Shown piece after piece: positions 53,877 through 62,749 of a stretch of 64,000 nucleotides of DNA. The position numbers and the translations under genes were made by a program. The stretch comes from Agrobacterium rosae (GTDB lineage: Bacteria > Pseudomonadota > Alphaproteobacteria > Rhizobiales > Rhizobiaceae). Every line of letters starts with the position of its first letter. Within the stretch, counting starts at the first letter, position 1. The notes beneath the pieces are model-generated. The model was not told the origin of the DNA. It saw nothing but the letters and a program-made list of their open reading frames with translations, and did not search any database. The DNA lies in assembly GCF_002915175.1 (NCBI RefSeq), contig NZ_NXEJ01000002.1, positions 30,236-94,235 of the forward strand, read 5' to 3'.

Positions 53877-54895
53877 AGAAGATCATTCTGGCATCCGGAA
53901 CGGCGCTGATGCTGTCCATGGGTGCCGCGCAGGCGCAGGACAAGACACTGACGATTTCCGTCTATGCCTTCGCGCAGGACGAATTCAAGGAACTGGTCTA
54001 CACGCCGTTCGAAGCCAAATGCGGCTGCAAGCTGGTGGTCGAAACCGGCAACAGCGTCGAGCGTCTGGCCAAGATGGAAGCCAACAAGGCAAGCCCGGTC
54101 ATTGATCTCGCCATCGTCTCCATGGCCGATGCGCTATCCGCCGCCCGCAAGGACCTCGTTCAGAAGATCGATACCGCCAAAGTGCCGAATGTCGACAAGC
54201 TCTATGATATCGCCAAGGACCCGAACGGCGATGGCATGAGTGTTGGCGTCAACTTCTACGCCACCTCCATCGTCTACCGCACCGACAAGATGAAGATCGA
54301 TAGCTGGGCCGATCTGTTGAAGGACGGCATCGTTGACCACGTGGCCTTCCCGAATGTCACCACCAATCAGGGCCCGCCAGCGCTCTATATGCTGGGCAAG
54401 GCCATTGGCAAGGATACGCCTGACCTCTCCGGCGCTATCGAGGCTGTCGGCGAAAAGAAGGACGAGATCGTCACCTTCTATGTGAAGTCTTCGCAGTTGG
54501 TGCAGCTGATGCAGCAGGAAGAAATCTGGGCCGCCCCCATCGGTCGCTTCTCCTGGGCACCCTTCACCAAGCTCGACCTGCCACTGGCGTGGGCAACGCC
54601 CAAGGAAGGCCAGACGGGCGGAATGAATGTTCTCGTGGTGCCGAAGAACGGCAAGAACGAAGACCTCGCGCTGCAGTTCATGGATTTCTGGCTCTCGACG
54701 GATGTGCAGAAGGCGCTGGCTGAAAAGCTGGTCGATAGCCCAACGAATAAAGAGGTGAAGGTCTCCGACGAAGTCGCCAACAACATCACTTACGGCGATG
54801 AGACGGCGAAAAGCCTCCAGCTCATTCCCTCTGCTGCCACGCTGGATAACCGCGACAAGTGGTTGTCGGAGTGGAATGCGAAGGTTGGTCAGTAA
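53873..54895 (+). CDS. ABC transporter substrate-binding protein (PotD/family 1-like)
   Basis: This 340-residue periplasmic protein has a Sec signal (residues 1-21, MGAAQAQDK) and the fold of spermidine/putrescine, thiamine and iron binding proteins (LTISVYAFAQDEFKELVYTPFEAKCGCKLVVETGNS; NPNGDGMSVGVNFYATSIVY). Two close Cys (KCGCK) could form a disulfide. The partner genes for nucleoside hydrolase and adenine deaminase point to a purine nucleoside or related ligand, which is not the usual substrate for this class. Confidence 0.82.
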   Translation: MKKIILASGTALMLSMGAAQAQDKTLTISVYAFAQDEFKELVYTPFEAKCGCKLVVETGNSVERLAKMEANKASPVIDLAIVSMADALSAARKDLVQKIDTAKVPNVDKLYDIAKDPNGDGMSVGVNFYATSIVYRTDKMKIDSWADLLKDGIVDHVAFPNVTTNQGPPALYMLGKAIGKDTPDLSGAIEAVGEKKDEIVTFYVKSSQLVQLMQQEEIWAAPIGRFSWAPFTKLDLPLAWATPKEGQTGGMNVLVVPKNGKNEDLALQFMDFWLSTDVQKALAEKLVDSPTNKEVKVSDEVANNITYGDETAKSLQLIPSAATLDNRDKWLSEWNAKVGQ

Positions 54896-54935
54896 GGACG
54901 GTTCGGGCGTTGGGGGCTACGTGCTGACGCACGTC

Positions 54936-55094
54936 ACCCCCCTCTGTCCTGCCGGACATCTCCCCCACAAGGGGGGAGATCAGCAGGATGCACCGACACC
55001 GCTCCTGTCTCGACCTATGAGATGGCCTGAAACTTTGCCGCGAGTCGATCTCCCCACCTGTGGGGGAGATGCCCGGCAGGGCAGAGGGGGGCTG
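54936..55094. repeat. Large imperfect inverted repeat element
   Basis: The left arm (54936-54982, CACCCCCCTCTGTCCTGCCG onward) and right arm (55047-55094) are near-perfect inverse copies over about 47 nt, separated by about 64 nt. Each arm also holds its own CTCCCC/GGGGAG stem. It fills the 271-nt gap between the binding-protein and first permease genes. Its style matches rhizobial intergenic mosaic elements (RIME-like). It has no coding capacity. Confidence 0.75.
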
Positions 55095-55166
55095 GCACCC
55101 ACCAACGCTCAATACAAATCCTCCGCCAAGCAAAGGCGGAGACAATTCAACACCGGAGAAGACTCC

Positions 55167-55994
55167 ATGTTTCAAAACCGGGCTGAAGCCTTGGCGCTTG
55201 CCTTGCCCGCTGCAATCTTTGCGGCGGCGGTGTTTCTTGTGCCCGTGTTCATTCTTCTGTCGGAAGGGTTTCGCACCGCCGATGGCTGGACCTTTCAGGC
55301 CTATGTGGATTTCTTTTTCGATCCGCTGAACCGCGCCGTGTTCCTGCGCACGCTGAAGCTCGGCGCGCTCGTCACCGTAGTCTCCGCCATCATCGGTTAT
55401 GCGGCGGCCTTCGCCATTGTCAATCTACCGGCCAACTCCAAAGGCCACATGATCAACCTCGTCATCCTGCCGTTGATGATCTCGCCGGTGGCCCGCACCT
55501 ATGCCTGGATCGTCATTCTCGGTCGCACCGGCATGGTCAACGAGCTGCTGAAGCTTGTGGGCCTCACGGATGCGCCGATCCGCATTCTGTTTTCCGAAAC
55601 GGCCGTCTTCATCGGCCTGCTGCAATTGTTTCTGCCGCTGATGATCATCTCCCTCATCAGTGCGCTGGAAAACATGCCGAAAGACGTCATCGCCGCCTCG
55701 CGGGTGCTCGGTGCCAACTGGTTGCAGGTGTTCTGGAAGGTCATTCTGCCGCTGACCAAGGAAGGTCTTGTCGTCGGCGGCACACTGGTCTTTACCGGCT
55801 CTCTGACGGCCTATATCACGCCCGCCATTCTCGGCGGCTCCAAGGTTCTGATGCTGGAAACGCTGCTCTACCAGCAGGTCACGGTCTCCAACAATTTCGT
55901 TGCCGCCAGCGTCATCGCCTTCATTCTGATCGTCATGAGCTTTGCGGCCAATATCCTGCTCAAGCGCATCGCCACGGCAAGGAACAAGAAATGA
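55167..55994 (+). CDS. ABC transporter permease 1 (PotB-like)
   Basis: This 275-residue permease has about six helices; the first is LALALPAAIFAAAVFLVPVFILLSEGF, and the docking region is MPKDVIAASRVLGANWLQVFWKVILPL. The ATG at 55167 has CGGAGAAG upstream; the open frame before it lies in the repeat element and is not coding. Its stop overlaps the next ATG. Confidence 0.88.
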   Translation: MFQNRAEALALALPAAIFAAAVFLVPVFILLSEGFRTADGWTFQAYVDFFFDPLNRAVFLRTLKLGALVTVVSAIIGYAAAFAIVNLPANSKGHMINLVILPLMISPVARTYAWIVILGRTGMVNELLKLVGLTDAPIRILFSETAVFIGLLQLFLPLMIISLISALENMPKDVIAASRVLGANWLQVFWKVILPLTKEGLVVGGTLVFTGSLTAYITPAILGGSKVLMLETLLYQQVTVSNNFVAASVIAFILIVMSFAANILLKRIATARNKK

Positions 55995-56770
55995 CCCGGC
56001 ACCTCTTCATTCCGCTCACGCTCGCGCTGGTCATCGGCTTTCTGATCGGCCCGTTCCTCATCATCGTCGCCGCATCCTTTTCGGCGGGCGATACGCTGGC
56101 CTTTCCGCCGCAGGGCTTTTCGTTGAAATGGATCGCCAAAGTCTTCACGGTCGAAAGTTTCCGCGAAAGCTTTGCCATGTCGATGTTTCTGGCCATCGGA
56201 GGAACCTTCGCAGCGCTCATCCTCGGCGTACCCGCATCCTACGCCATGTCGCGCTACAAGCTGCCGTTTTCGGAGACCATCCGCACCATCGTTTCGGCCC
56301 CGATCATCGTTCCCGGCATCATCGTTGGCCTGGCTCTGCTTAGATATTTCGTCGTGCCCTTCGGCATCGGCATCACTTTGGCACTGTTTCTGGCCCACAC
56401 GGCGCTGATCCTGCCCTATGCCGTGCGCGTCGTCTCGGCCAGCCTCACCAATCTGCGCTCGGATATCGAGGAAGCAGCCGTCCTGCTCGGGTCTTCCCGC
56501 ATCGGTGCATTCTTTCGCGTGGTGCTGCCGAATATCAGGGGCGGCATTCTCTCAGCCTTCATTCTGGGCTTCGTGACCAGTTTCAACCAAGTGCCGGTGT
56601 CGCTGTTCCTGTCCGGTCCCGGCGTGCGCACCCTGCCCATCGATATGCTGGGCTATATGGAAATCGTCTTCGACCCATCCGTGGCGGCGCTGTCGTCGCT
56701 GCTCGCCTTCCTGTCCATCGGCATTGTCTTCATGGCCGAACGTTTTCTGGGGTTCTCCCGTTATGTCTGA
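55991..56770 (+). CDS. ABC transporter permease 2 (PotC-like)
   Basis: This 259-residue permease pairs with the previous one. The docking region is IEEAAVLLGSSRIGAFFRVVLPNIRGG. It starts in an ATGA overlap and its end overlaps the ATPase gene by 8 nt, so the operon is tightly coupled. Confidence 0.88.
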   Translation: MTRHLFIPLTLALVIGFLIGPFLIIVAASFSAGDTLAFPPQGFSLKWIAKVFTVESFRESFAMSMFLAIGGTFAALILGVPASYAMSRYKLPFSETIRTIVSAPIIVPGIIVGLALLRYFVVPFGIGITLALFLAHTALILPYAVRVVSASLTNLRSDIEEAAVLLGSSRIGAFFRVVLPNIRGGILSAFILGFVTSFNQVPVSLFLSGPGVRTLPIDMLGYMEIVFDPSVAALSSLLAFLSIGIVFMAERFLGFSRYV

Positions 56771-57788
56771 TGCAAATTACCTCTCGCTCCAGAACCTGTC
56801 GCTGGCCTACGGCAACTCCGTTGCGGTCAAAGACCTCAATCTCGATATCCGCAAGGGCGAGCTTCTGGCGCTGCTCGGCCCATCCGGCTGCGGCAAGACC
56901 ACCACGATGCGCGCCATTGCCGGGCTGATGCCCGTAGCCGGTGGTCGTATCGATCTTGACGGTGCCGATATCACCCGCGTGTCCGCCAACAAGCGGGCGG
57001 TGGGGCTGGTGTTCCAGTCCTACGCGCTGTTTCCGCATCTGACGGTCTACGAAAATGTCGCCTTCGGTCTGAAGCTGAAGGGCATGAAAGGTTCGCCGCT
57101 GGACGAGAAAGTCGTATCCGGCCTGAAATCCGTTGGCCTCTCCGCTTTCGCCTCGCGCAAACCAGCGGAATTGTCTGGCGGGCAGCAACAGCGCGTGGCG
57201 TTGGCTCGCTCCATGGTCATGGACCCCAAGGTTCTGCTTCTAGACGAGCCACTATCGAACCTCGATGCACGGTTGCGGCTGGAAATGCGCACGGAGCTTC
57301 AGCGCGTGCAGAAGGCCACCGGCGTCACCATGATTTTTGTCACGCATGATCAGGTCGAGGCCTTGGCGCTGGCCGACCGCATCGTGGTGATGAAGAATGG
57401 TACCATCGAGCAGATCGGCACGCCGGAAGAGATTTACAACGCACCCGTCTCGTCCTTCGTGGCTGACTTCGTCGGCTTTGAAAACATCTTTCGTCTGGAA
57501 GGTGACGAGCTGAAAACAGACAATGGCCGCATTGCCCTTTCCGGTCAGGTTCCGAGTACGGCGGGACTTGCCTGGAGGCCGCGCATGGTGACCCTCGGTT
57601 CAGGACCTTTCGAGGGAACCGTGCGCGGCACGTCTTTTGCGGGCAACACGCGTGAATATCTGCTGGATACACCGCTTGGCCCCATCAAAGCGGAAGTCGA
57701 TGCCGGACTGCCGGTGCAGGACATCGGTACACCACTTGCCTTCGACCTGCCGGTCAAGAAAGCAGCCAGCCTGAAAGTGTTCAGCTGA
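56763..57788 (+). CDS. ABC transporter ATP-binding protein (PotA-like)
   Basis: This 341-residue ATPase has Walker A GPSGCGKTT near 40, signature ELSGGQQQRVALARSM, Walker B VLLLDEPLSNLDARL and a TOBE-like C-terminus from about 245. It powers the PotB/PotC-like permeases. The start at 56763 (MSDANYLSLQ) is chosen by family fit and overlap with the permease gene. The nucleoside hydrolase gene begins 2 nt after it. Confidence 0.88.
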   Translation: MSDANYLSLQNLSLAYGNSVAVKDLNLDIRKGELLALLGPSGCGKTTTMRAIAGLMPVAGGRIDLDGADITRVSANKRAVGLVFQSYALFPHLTVYENVAFGLKLKGMKGSPLDEKVVSGLKSVGLSAFASRKPAELSGGQQQRVALARSMVMDPKVLLLDEPLSNLDARLRLEMRTELQRVQKATGVTMIFVTHDQVEALALADRIVVMKNGTIEQIGTPEEIYNAPVSSFVADFVGFENIFRLEGDELKTDNGRIALSGQVPSTAGLAWRPRMVTLGSGPFEGTVRGTSFAGNTREYLLDTPLGPIKAEVDAGLPVQDIGTPLAFDLPVKKAASLKVFS

Positions 57789-57790
57789 TC

Positions 57791-58717
57791 ATGGGTATCT
57801 GGATCGACTGCGACATGGGCTTCGATGACATCGCCGCCATCATGGTGGCAACGTCTCACGGGCTCCAGATCGATGGACTCTCGCTGGTGTTCGGCAACGC
57901 ACCGCTGGCGCAGGTGCGCCGCAATGCTGCCAGCGCGAAAATAGCCTTTGGCTGGGACTTCCCCATCCATACGGGCCGCGAAAATCCCGTTCTCGGAAAG
58001 CTTGAAACCGCACAAACTATCCTCGGCGATACCGGCATTCCAACGGTTGGTGCAGGCCTGCCCGCCGCTGCCGATCTGCCCCACAGCAATGCGTTTCAAG
58101 CGCTTTGCGACTGGCTGACAGATGGCAGCGAAGACAAGCGTATTCTCGCGCTCGGCCCCGTCACCAACATCGCCGCGCTCTGCCTTGCAAGGCCAGACCT
58201 TGCCGCCCGCATCACAGACCTCATCTGGATGGGTGGCGGCGTCACGGCTGGCAATCATACGGCATCTGCGGAATTCAATGCCTTCGCCGATCCCGAAGCG
58301 CTGGCCATCGTCATCGCTCACGGTCTGCCCCTGCGCATGGTCGATCTCGATCTCTGCCGGAAGGTCACCGCTACGCTTTCGGATGTTGCACCCATTCGCG
58401 CAGCCGGAGGCAAGAATGCAGGCTTGATTGCCGATATGCTGGAAGGCTTCATCAACATCGCGACCAGTCGCGGGCGTGATGCCATGGCCCTTTACGACCC
58501 CTGTGCAGCCGTCGCCTTGGTGGCCCCAGATTGCATTGGCTGGAAAAAAGCGCGCGTTGATGTCGAGCTTCACGGTGGGCTCACGCGTGGCCGCACCGTG
58601 GTCGAAGCGCGTGCCGCCCATGCGGAGCGTTTCAATGCGCAATTTGCCGAAACGGTTGATGCTATCAGCGCCAAATCCATCATTCTCGATGCCCTGCGTC
58701 AGGAGGCAAGCCGATGA
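57791..58717 (+). CDS. Nucleoside hydrolase (inosine-uridine preferring family)
   Basis: This 308-residue hydrolase should split ribonucleosides into base and ribose. The calcium-binding motif is DCDMGFDD at residue 6, a variant of the usual DTDPGxDD; WMGGGV and EFNAFADPEA follow as in the family. It is in one operon with the importer and adenine deaminase, so adenosine or inosine is the likely substrate. The start directly abuts the ATPase gene. Confidence 0.88.
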   Translation: MGIWIDCDMGFDDIAAIMVATSHGLQIDGLSLVFGNAPLAQVRRNAASAKIAFGWDFPIHTGRENPVLGKLETAQTILGDTGIPTVGAGLPAAADLPHSNAFQALCDWLTDGSEDKRILALGPVTNIAALCLARPDLAARITDLIWMGGGVTAGNHTASAEFNAFADPEALAIVIAHGLPLRMVDLDLCRKVTATLSDVAPIRAAGGKNAGLIADMLEGFINIATSRGRDAMALYDPCAAVALVAPDCIGWKKARVDVELHGGLTRGRTVVEARAAHAERFNAQFAETVDAISAKSIILDALRQEASR

Positions 58718-60507
58718 AACAACAGACCATTATCGTTGATCGTGACGGGATGATTGAAGATACATTGCGCGCCCGCACCGTGGCGGCAGCACGGGGCGAC
58801 CAGCCCTTCGATATCCTGATCAGCGGTGGCACGCTTGTCGATGTGGTCACGGGCGAGCTTCGTCTGGCCGATATCGGCATTGTCGGCCCGCTGATTGCCA
58901 GCGTCCACGCGGCTGGAAGCCGCACAGATGCCGCACAGGTTCTGGATGCGACGGGCGCTTTTGTTTCGCCGGGGCTGATCGATACGCATATGCATGTCGA
59001 AAGCTCCATGGTGACGCCCGCCGCCTACGCCGGTGCCGTTGTCCCTCGCGGCGTCACCACCATCGTCTGGGACCCGCATGAATTCGGCAATGTCCATGGC
59101 ATCGATGGCGTGCGCTGGGCGGCGGAAGCCAGCAAGGGGCTGCCGTTGCGAGCCATCCTGCTGGCACCATCGTCCGTGCCGTCAGCGCCGGGGCTGGAAC
59201 AGGCGGGTGCAGATTTCGACGCTTCCGCCATGGCCGAAATGCTGTTCTGGCCTGAGGTCGGCGGCGTTGCCGAAGTCATGAACATGCGCGGCGTCATCGA
59301 CCGCGATCCGCGCATGAGCGCCATTCTTCAGGAAGGCCTGTTTTCCGACAAGCTGATCTGCGGCCATGCTCGCGGTCTTGAAAGTGCAGATCTCAACGCC
59401 TTCATGGCAGCAGGCATCACGTCTGACCATGAGCTGACATCCGCTGCCGATCTCATGGCAAAGCTGCGGGCCGGGCTGACGATAGAGCTGCGCGGTTCGC
59501 ACGACCATCTCCTACCGGAATTCGTGGAAGCCTTGAACGCGCTCGGCCACCTGCCACAAACGCTGACGCTATGCACCGACGATGTTTTCCCCGACGATCT
59601 CGCTAAAAATGGCGGGCTGGATGATGTGGTGCGGCGGCTGGTGCGCTACGGCCTTAAACCGGAATGGGCATTGCGCGCGGCCACGCTGAATGCGGCCATG
59701 CGTCTGCAACGCAACGACCTCGGCCTCATCGCTGCCGGTCGTCGTGCCGATATCGCAGTCTTCGAAGACCTGTCGCAATTTGTCCCACGCCATGTGCTGG
59801 CCAGCGGCACGCCCGTTGCAGAAGCTGGCAAGATGCTTGTCGATCTCACAGAAATGGATGCAGCACCGCTCAAGCATTCGGTGAAGCTGACGTCTCGCTC
59901 GCCCTCCGATTTCAAGGTCAAGTCCGAGGGCAAAAGGGTCAAACTCGCCACCATCGACAAGCCGCGTTTCACTCAGTGGGGGACGGCGGAAGCAGCCGTC
60001 GAAAACGGTTTCGTGGTGCCGCCTGAAGGTGCAACCATGATTTCCGTCACCCACCGCCACGGCAAGGCCGACCCCGTCACCAAAACCGGGTTCCTGACCG
60101 GCTGGGGGAAATGGGACGGTGCCTTCGCCACCACAGTTGCGCATGACAGCCATAATCTGACGGTGTTCGGCGGCAATGCGGATGATATGGCGGTCGCCGC
60201 AAACGCCGTTATCAAATCAGGCGGCGGCATGGCCGTCGCATCCGGCGGTAAGGTTACGGCGTTGCTGCCACTACCGCTGTCCGGCCTCGTCTCCGACGTA
60301 GGTTTGGAAGATGTCGCATCCGGTTTTGAGACCGTGCGCGATGCGGTCGGCCAAATCGTGGAATGGCAACCGCCCTACCTCGTCTTCAAAGCCTGCTTCG
60401 GTGCCACGCTCGCCTGCAATATTGGCCCCCACCAGACGGATATGGGCATCGCGGACGTTCTAACGGGGAGAGTGATGGAAACGCCTGTGCTGGAGATTTT
60501 GGCTTAA
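58714..60507 (+). CDS. ade: Adenine deaminase
   Basis: This 597-residue amidohydrolase turns adenine into hypoxanthine and ammonium. The metal motif is DTHMHVESS near 89, followed by DPHEFGNVHG and GHARGLESADLNAFMAAGITSDHE, all typical of bacterial Ade. The C-terminal half holds SVTHRHGKADPVTKTGFLTGWG. It overlaps the hydrolase gene by ATGA, so adenosine would be cut to adenine and then deaminated. It ends the operon. Confidence 0.92.
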   Translation: MKQQTIIVDRDGMIEDTLRARTVAAARGDQPFDILISGGTLVDVVTGELRLADIGIVGPLIASVHAAGSRTDAAQVLDATGAFVSPGLIDTHMHVESSMVTPAAYAGAVVPRGVTTIVWDPHEFGNVHGIDGVRWAAEASKGLPLRAILLAPSSVPSAPGLEQAGADFDASAMAEMLFWPEVGGVAEVMNMRGVIDRDPRMSAILQEGLFSDKLICGHARGLESADLNAFMAAGITSDHELTSAADLMAKLRAGLTIELRGSHDHLLPEFVEALNALGHLPQTLTLCTDDVFPDDLAKNGGLDDVVRRLVRYGLKPEWALRAATLNAAMRLQRNDLGLIAAGRRADIAVFEDLSQFVPRHVLASGTPVAEAGKMLVDLTEMDAAPLKHSVKLTSRSPSDFKVKSEGKRVKLATIDKPRFTQWGTAEAAVENGFVVPPEGATMISVTHRHGKADPVTKTGFLTGWGKWDGAFATTVAHDSHNLTVFGGNADDMAVAANAVIKSGGGMAVASGGKVTALLPLPLSGLVSDVGLEDVASGFETVRDAVGQIVEWQPPYLVFKACFGATLACNIGPHQTDMGIADVLTGRVMETPVLEILA

Positions 60508-60529
60508 AGGCGTACTCCGTCCTCACGTC

Positions 60530-60614
60530 CGTCATGCTCGGGCTTGTCCCGAGTATCTAATCACGTTGAATGTCGGCGGTTCGTTAGATCCTCGGGACGA
60601 GCCCGAGGATGACG
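60530..60614. repeat. Inverted repeat element after ade
   Basis: CGTCATGCTCGGGCTTGTCC onward (60530-60560) is mirrored by 60584-60614 over 31 nt with three mismatches, around a 23-nt centre. Words like CGTCATCCTCGGGCTTG are frequent in rhizobial intergenic repeats. It lies between two convergent genes and could also act as a terminator. Confidence 0.7.
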
Positions 60615-60634
60615 CAAGAGGGAAGCTTTTGCGT

Positions 60635-61807
60635 CTATTCGCCCGCCAACTCCTGCTCCACCAATGTCGTCCAAAACGCGACACCTGACGCAGTCGCCTC
60701 ATCGTTGAAATCATAGGACGTGTTGTGGTGCAGCGCGCCGTCTACCGCAGGGCCGTTGCCGAGCCAGACGTAACATCCCGGAGCTTCGCCCGCAAAGAAC
60801 GAGAAATCGTCACCCGCCGTTGAAGGTGGGAAGGCAGTTCTGGCTTTTTCGCCGAAAACGCTTCGTGCTGCTTTGAGTGCCCGGGTTGTCGCATCCGGAT
60901 CATTAATAACCGGTGGAATGCGGCGGATGAAGTCGTAATGCACCTCGATGCCGAACATGGCAGCGGTTCCCTTTGCCAGCCGCCCGATTTCCTCTTCCAG
61001 CTGGTCGCGAACATGGGCGGAATAGGCGCGTGCCGTGCCGCCGATTTCGACAATATCCGGAATAACGTTCAGCGCTTTGGGATCACCCGCCTGCACCGAA
61101 CAGGCGCTGACGACAGCCGGTTGCAGCGGATCGACCACGCGTCCGACGATGCTTTGCAACGCAGCCAGAAAGCTTCCTGCCGCCGTGATCGGGTCGCGCC
61201 CCAGATGTGGCTTTGCGCCGTGGGTGCCGATACCCTTGAACGTCACCCGCCAGCTGTCGGAGGAGGCCAGTTGCGGCCCTTCGACCACCGCCATTTCATC
61301 CACATCCAGCCCCGGCATGTTGTGCAGCCCATAGACCGCATCGCAGGGGAAAAGATTGAACAGCCCATCCTCTACCATCTGTTTCGCGCCGCCGCGCCCT
61401 TCTTCGGCTGGCTGGAAGATGAAGTGCACGGTACCAGAAAAATTGCGGGTCTCGGCCAACTGCCGGGCAGCACCAAGGAGCATCACCGTGTGCCCATCAT
61501 GACCGCAGGCGTGCATCTTGCCTGCTATGGTCGATTTATAGGAGCGGTCGGCCATTTCAGGCATGGCGAGCGCATCCATGTCTGCCCGAAGCCCGATGCG
61601 GCGCGTGCCGTTGCCCACCTGAAGCGTGCCGACGACACCGGTTTTGCCCAAACCACGATGAACGGCAATCCCGGCCTCTTCCAGATGCCTGGCAACCAGC
61701 GCGCTGGTGCGCTCTTCTTCGAAGCCGAGTTCGGGGTGCGCATGCAGGTCTCGCCGCAAAGCGGTCAGAAAAGGCAGGTCGTTTCCGAACCGGGCGAGCG
61801 GGGTCAT
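60635..61807 (-). CDS. M20 family amidohydrolase (hippurate hydrolase-like)
   Basis: This 390-residue metallo-hydrolase has the M20D landmarks LHAHPELGFEE, GLRADMDALAM, GKMHACGHDGHTVMLLGAA and FQPAEEGRGGAKQM, so metal ligands are present. Members cleave N-acyl amino acids such as hippurate or indole-acetyl conjugates; the substrate is not evident. The ATG at 61807 is preceded by AAGGAAAG. It is divergent from the phosphoribosyltransferase gene. Confidence 0.87.
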   Translation of the reverse strand: MTPLARFGNDLPFLTALRRDLHAHPELGFEEERTSALVARHLEEAGIAVHRGLGKTGVVGTLQVGNGTRRIGLRADMDALAMPEMADRSYKSTIAGKMHACGHDGHTVMLLGAARQLAETRNFSGTVHFIFQPAEEGRGGAKQMVEDGLFNLFPCDAVYGLHNMPGLDVDEMAVVEGPQLASSDSWRVTFKGIGTHGAKPHLGRDPITAAGSFLAALQSIVGRVVDPLQPAVVSACSVQAGDPKALNVIPDIVEIGGTARAYSAHVRDQLEEEIGRLAKGTAAMFGIEVHYDFIRRIPPVINDPDATTRALKAARSVFGEKARTAFPPSTAGDDFSFFAGEAPGCYVWLGNGPAVDGALHHNTSYDFNDEATASGVAFWTTLVEQELAGE

Positions 61808-61916
61808 GGGCGGTCTTTCCTTGCAAAGTCGAAACGGTCTTCTTTTTCTAGTGCAGAAGCCCCTGAAAATTAATAGGACCGACTGGGAAAACCGAAATAA
61901 TATCGGAGTGAAAGGA

Positions 61917-62594
61917 ATGGTCATGAAGCCGCACGAATTCTGGCAGGAAATCCACGCGCCCGGCAGCTTCGACCTCGCCGGTCCCCATTCCGGTTTCTTC
62001 CCGGTTACGCTCGATGATGGCAGACAATTGCGCCTGCCGATCCGCCCGCTGGCTGATGGGGAACACGCGCTCGCATCGCTCATCATCAACCAGGCGTCCT
62101 TTCCCGTGGTCGAAGCTTTGGCGGATGATCTGGCGGGCAAGCTCAAACATTTCGAGATAGACATTGTCGTGGGCCTTCCCACGCTGGGCCTCACGCTCGC
62201 GGCAGAGGTCGCGCGTCGCCTCGGTCACAGCCGTTATGTGCCGCTCGGGACGTCACGGAAATTCTGGTACCTGGAAGAACTTTCCGTGCCCATGTCATCC
62301 ATCACCACCCAACAGCAGAAGCGTCTTTATATCGACCCGCGCATGCTTCCACTTCTGGAGGGCAGGCGGGTTGCGCTGGTGGATGATGTGATTTCCAGCG
62401 GCACCTCGATCATTGCAGGTCTGTCGCTTCTCGCGGCCTCCAATATCGAGCCCGTGGTCATCGGTGCCGCCATGCTGCAATCGGACAGATGGCGCGACAG
62501 GCTGTCGGATTTCGGGGCGCAATGGCCGGGCAGGGTGCAGGGCGTTTTCACCACACCTCTGCTGAAAAAGGCAGGCGACGGTTGGATTTTCTGA
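61917..62594 (+). CDS. Phosphoribosyltransferase
   Basis: This 225-residue protein has the PRPP-binding motif VALVDDVISSGTS near 148 and a flexible-loop region around SSITTQQQKRLYIDP. IDIVVGLPTLGLTLAAEVARRLG resembles adenine phosphoribosyltransferases. It probably makes a nucleotide from a purine base, which would suit the importer and Ade genes nearby, though it is not in their operon. Starts at 61917 and 61923 are both possible; AAAGGA and GGAG lie just upstream. Confidence 0.8.
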   Translation: MVMKPHEFWQEIHAPGSFDLAGPHSGFFPVTLDDGRQLRLPIRPLADGEHALASLIINQASFPVVEALADDLAGKLKHFEIDIVVGLPTLGLTLAAEVARRLGHSRYVPLGTSRKFWYLEELSVPMSSITTQQQKRLYIDPRMLPLLEGRRVALVDDVISSGTSIIAGLSLLAASNIEPVVIGAAMLQSDRWRDRLSDFGAQWPGRVQGVFTTPLLKKAGDGWIF

Positions 62595-62721
62595 CGGGCA
62601 TCAATCGGCGGTAGTCGTTGAATGGCTATTTTTTCATCCTGCTCAATTTCTGACTTGCGAAGCCTTGGAGGATGGGCCTAGGATCGTCGCCGATTGAGTA
62701 AGCCCATGGCTTTAAATAAAA

Positions 62722-62738
62722 AAACGGCTGCGCCGTTT
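62722..62738. terminator. Small A/T-flanked hairpin before the dipeptidase gene
   Basis: AAACGGC-TGC-GCCGTTT is a perfect hairpin that ends 11 nt before the dipeptidase ATG. A T-rich stretch follows on the minus strand only, where no gene ends nearby. It could influence translation of the downstream gene. Confidence 0.35.
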
Positions 62739-62749
62739 GGAATGTCTGC

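Noticed and set aside
54896-55166. Open frame running through the repeat into permease 1
   Set aside because: The part before 55167 is repeat DNA without coding character, and the permease has its own ribosome site.
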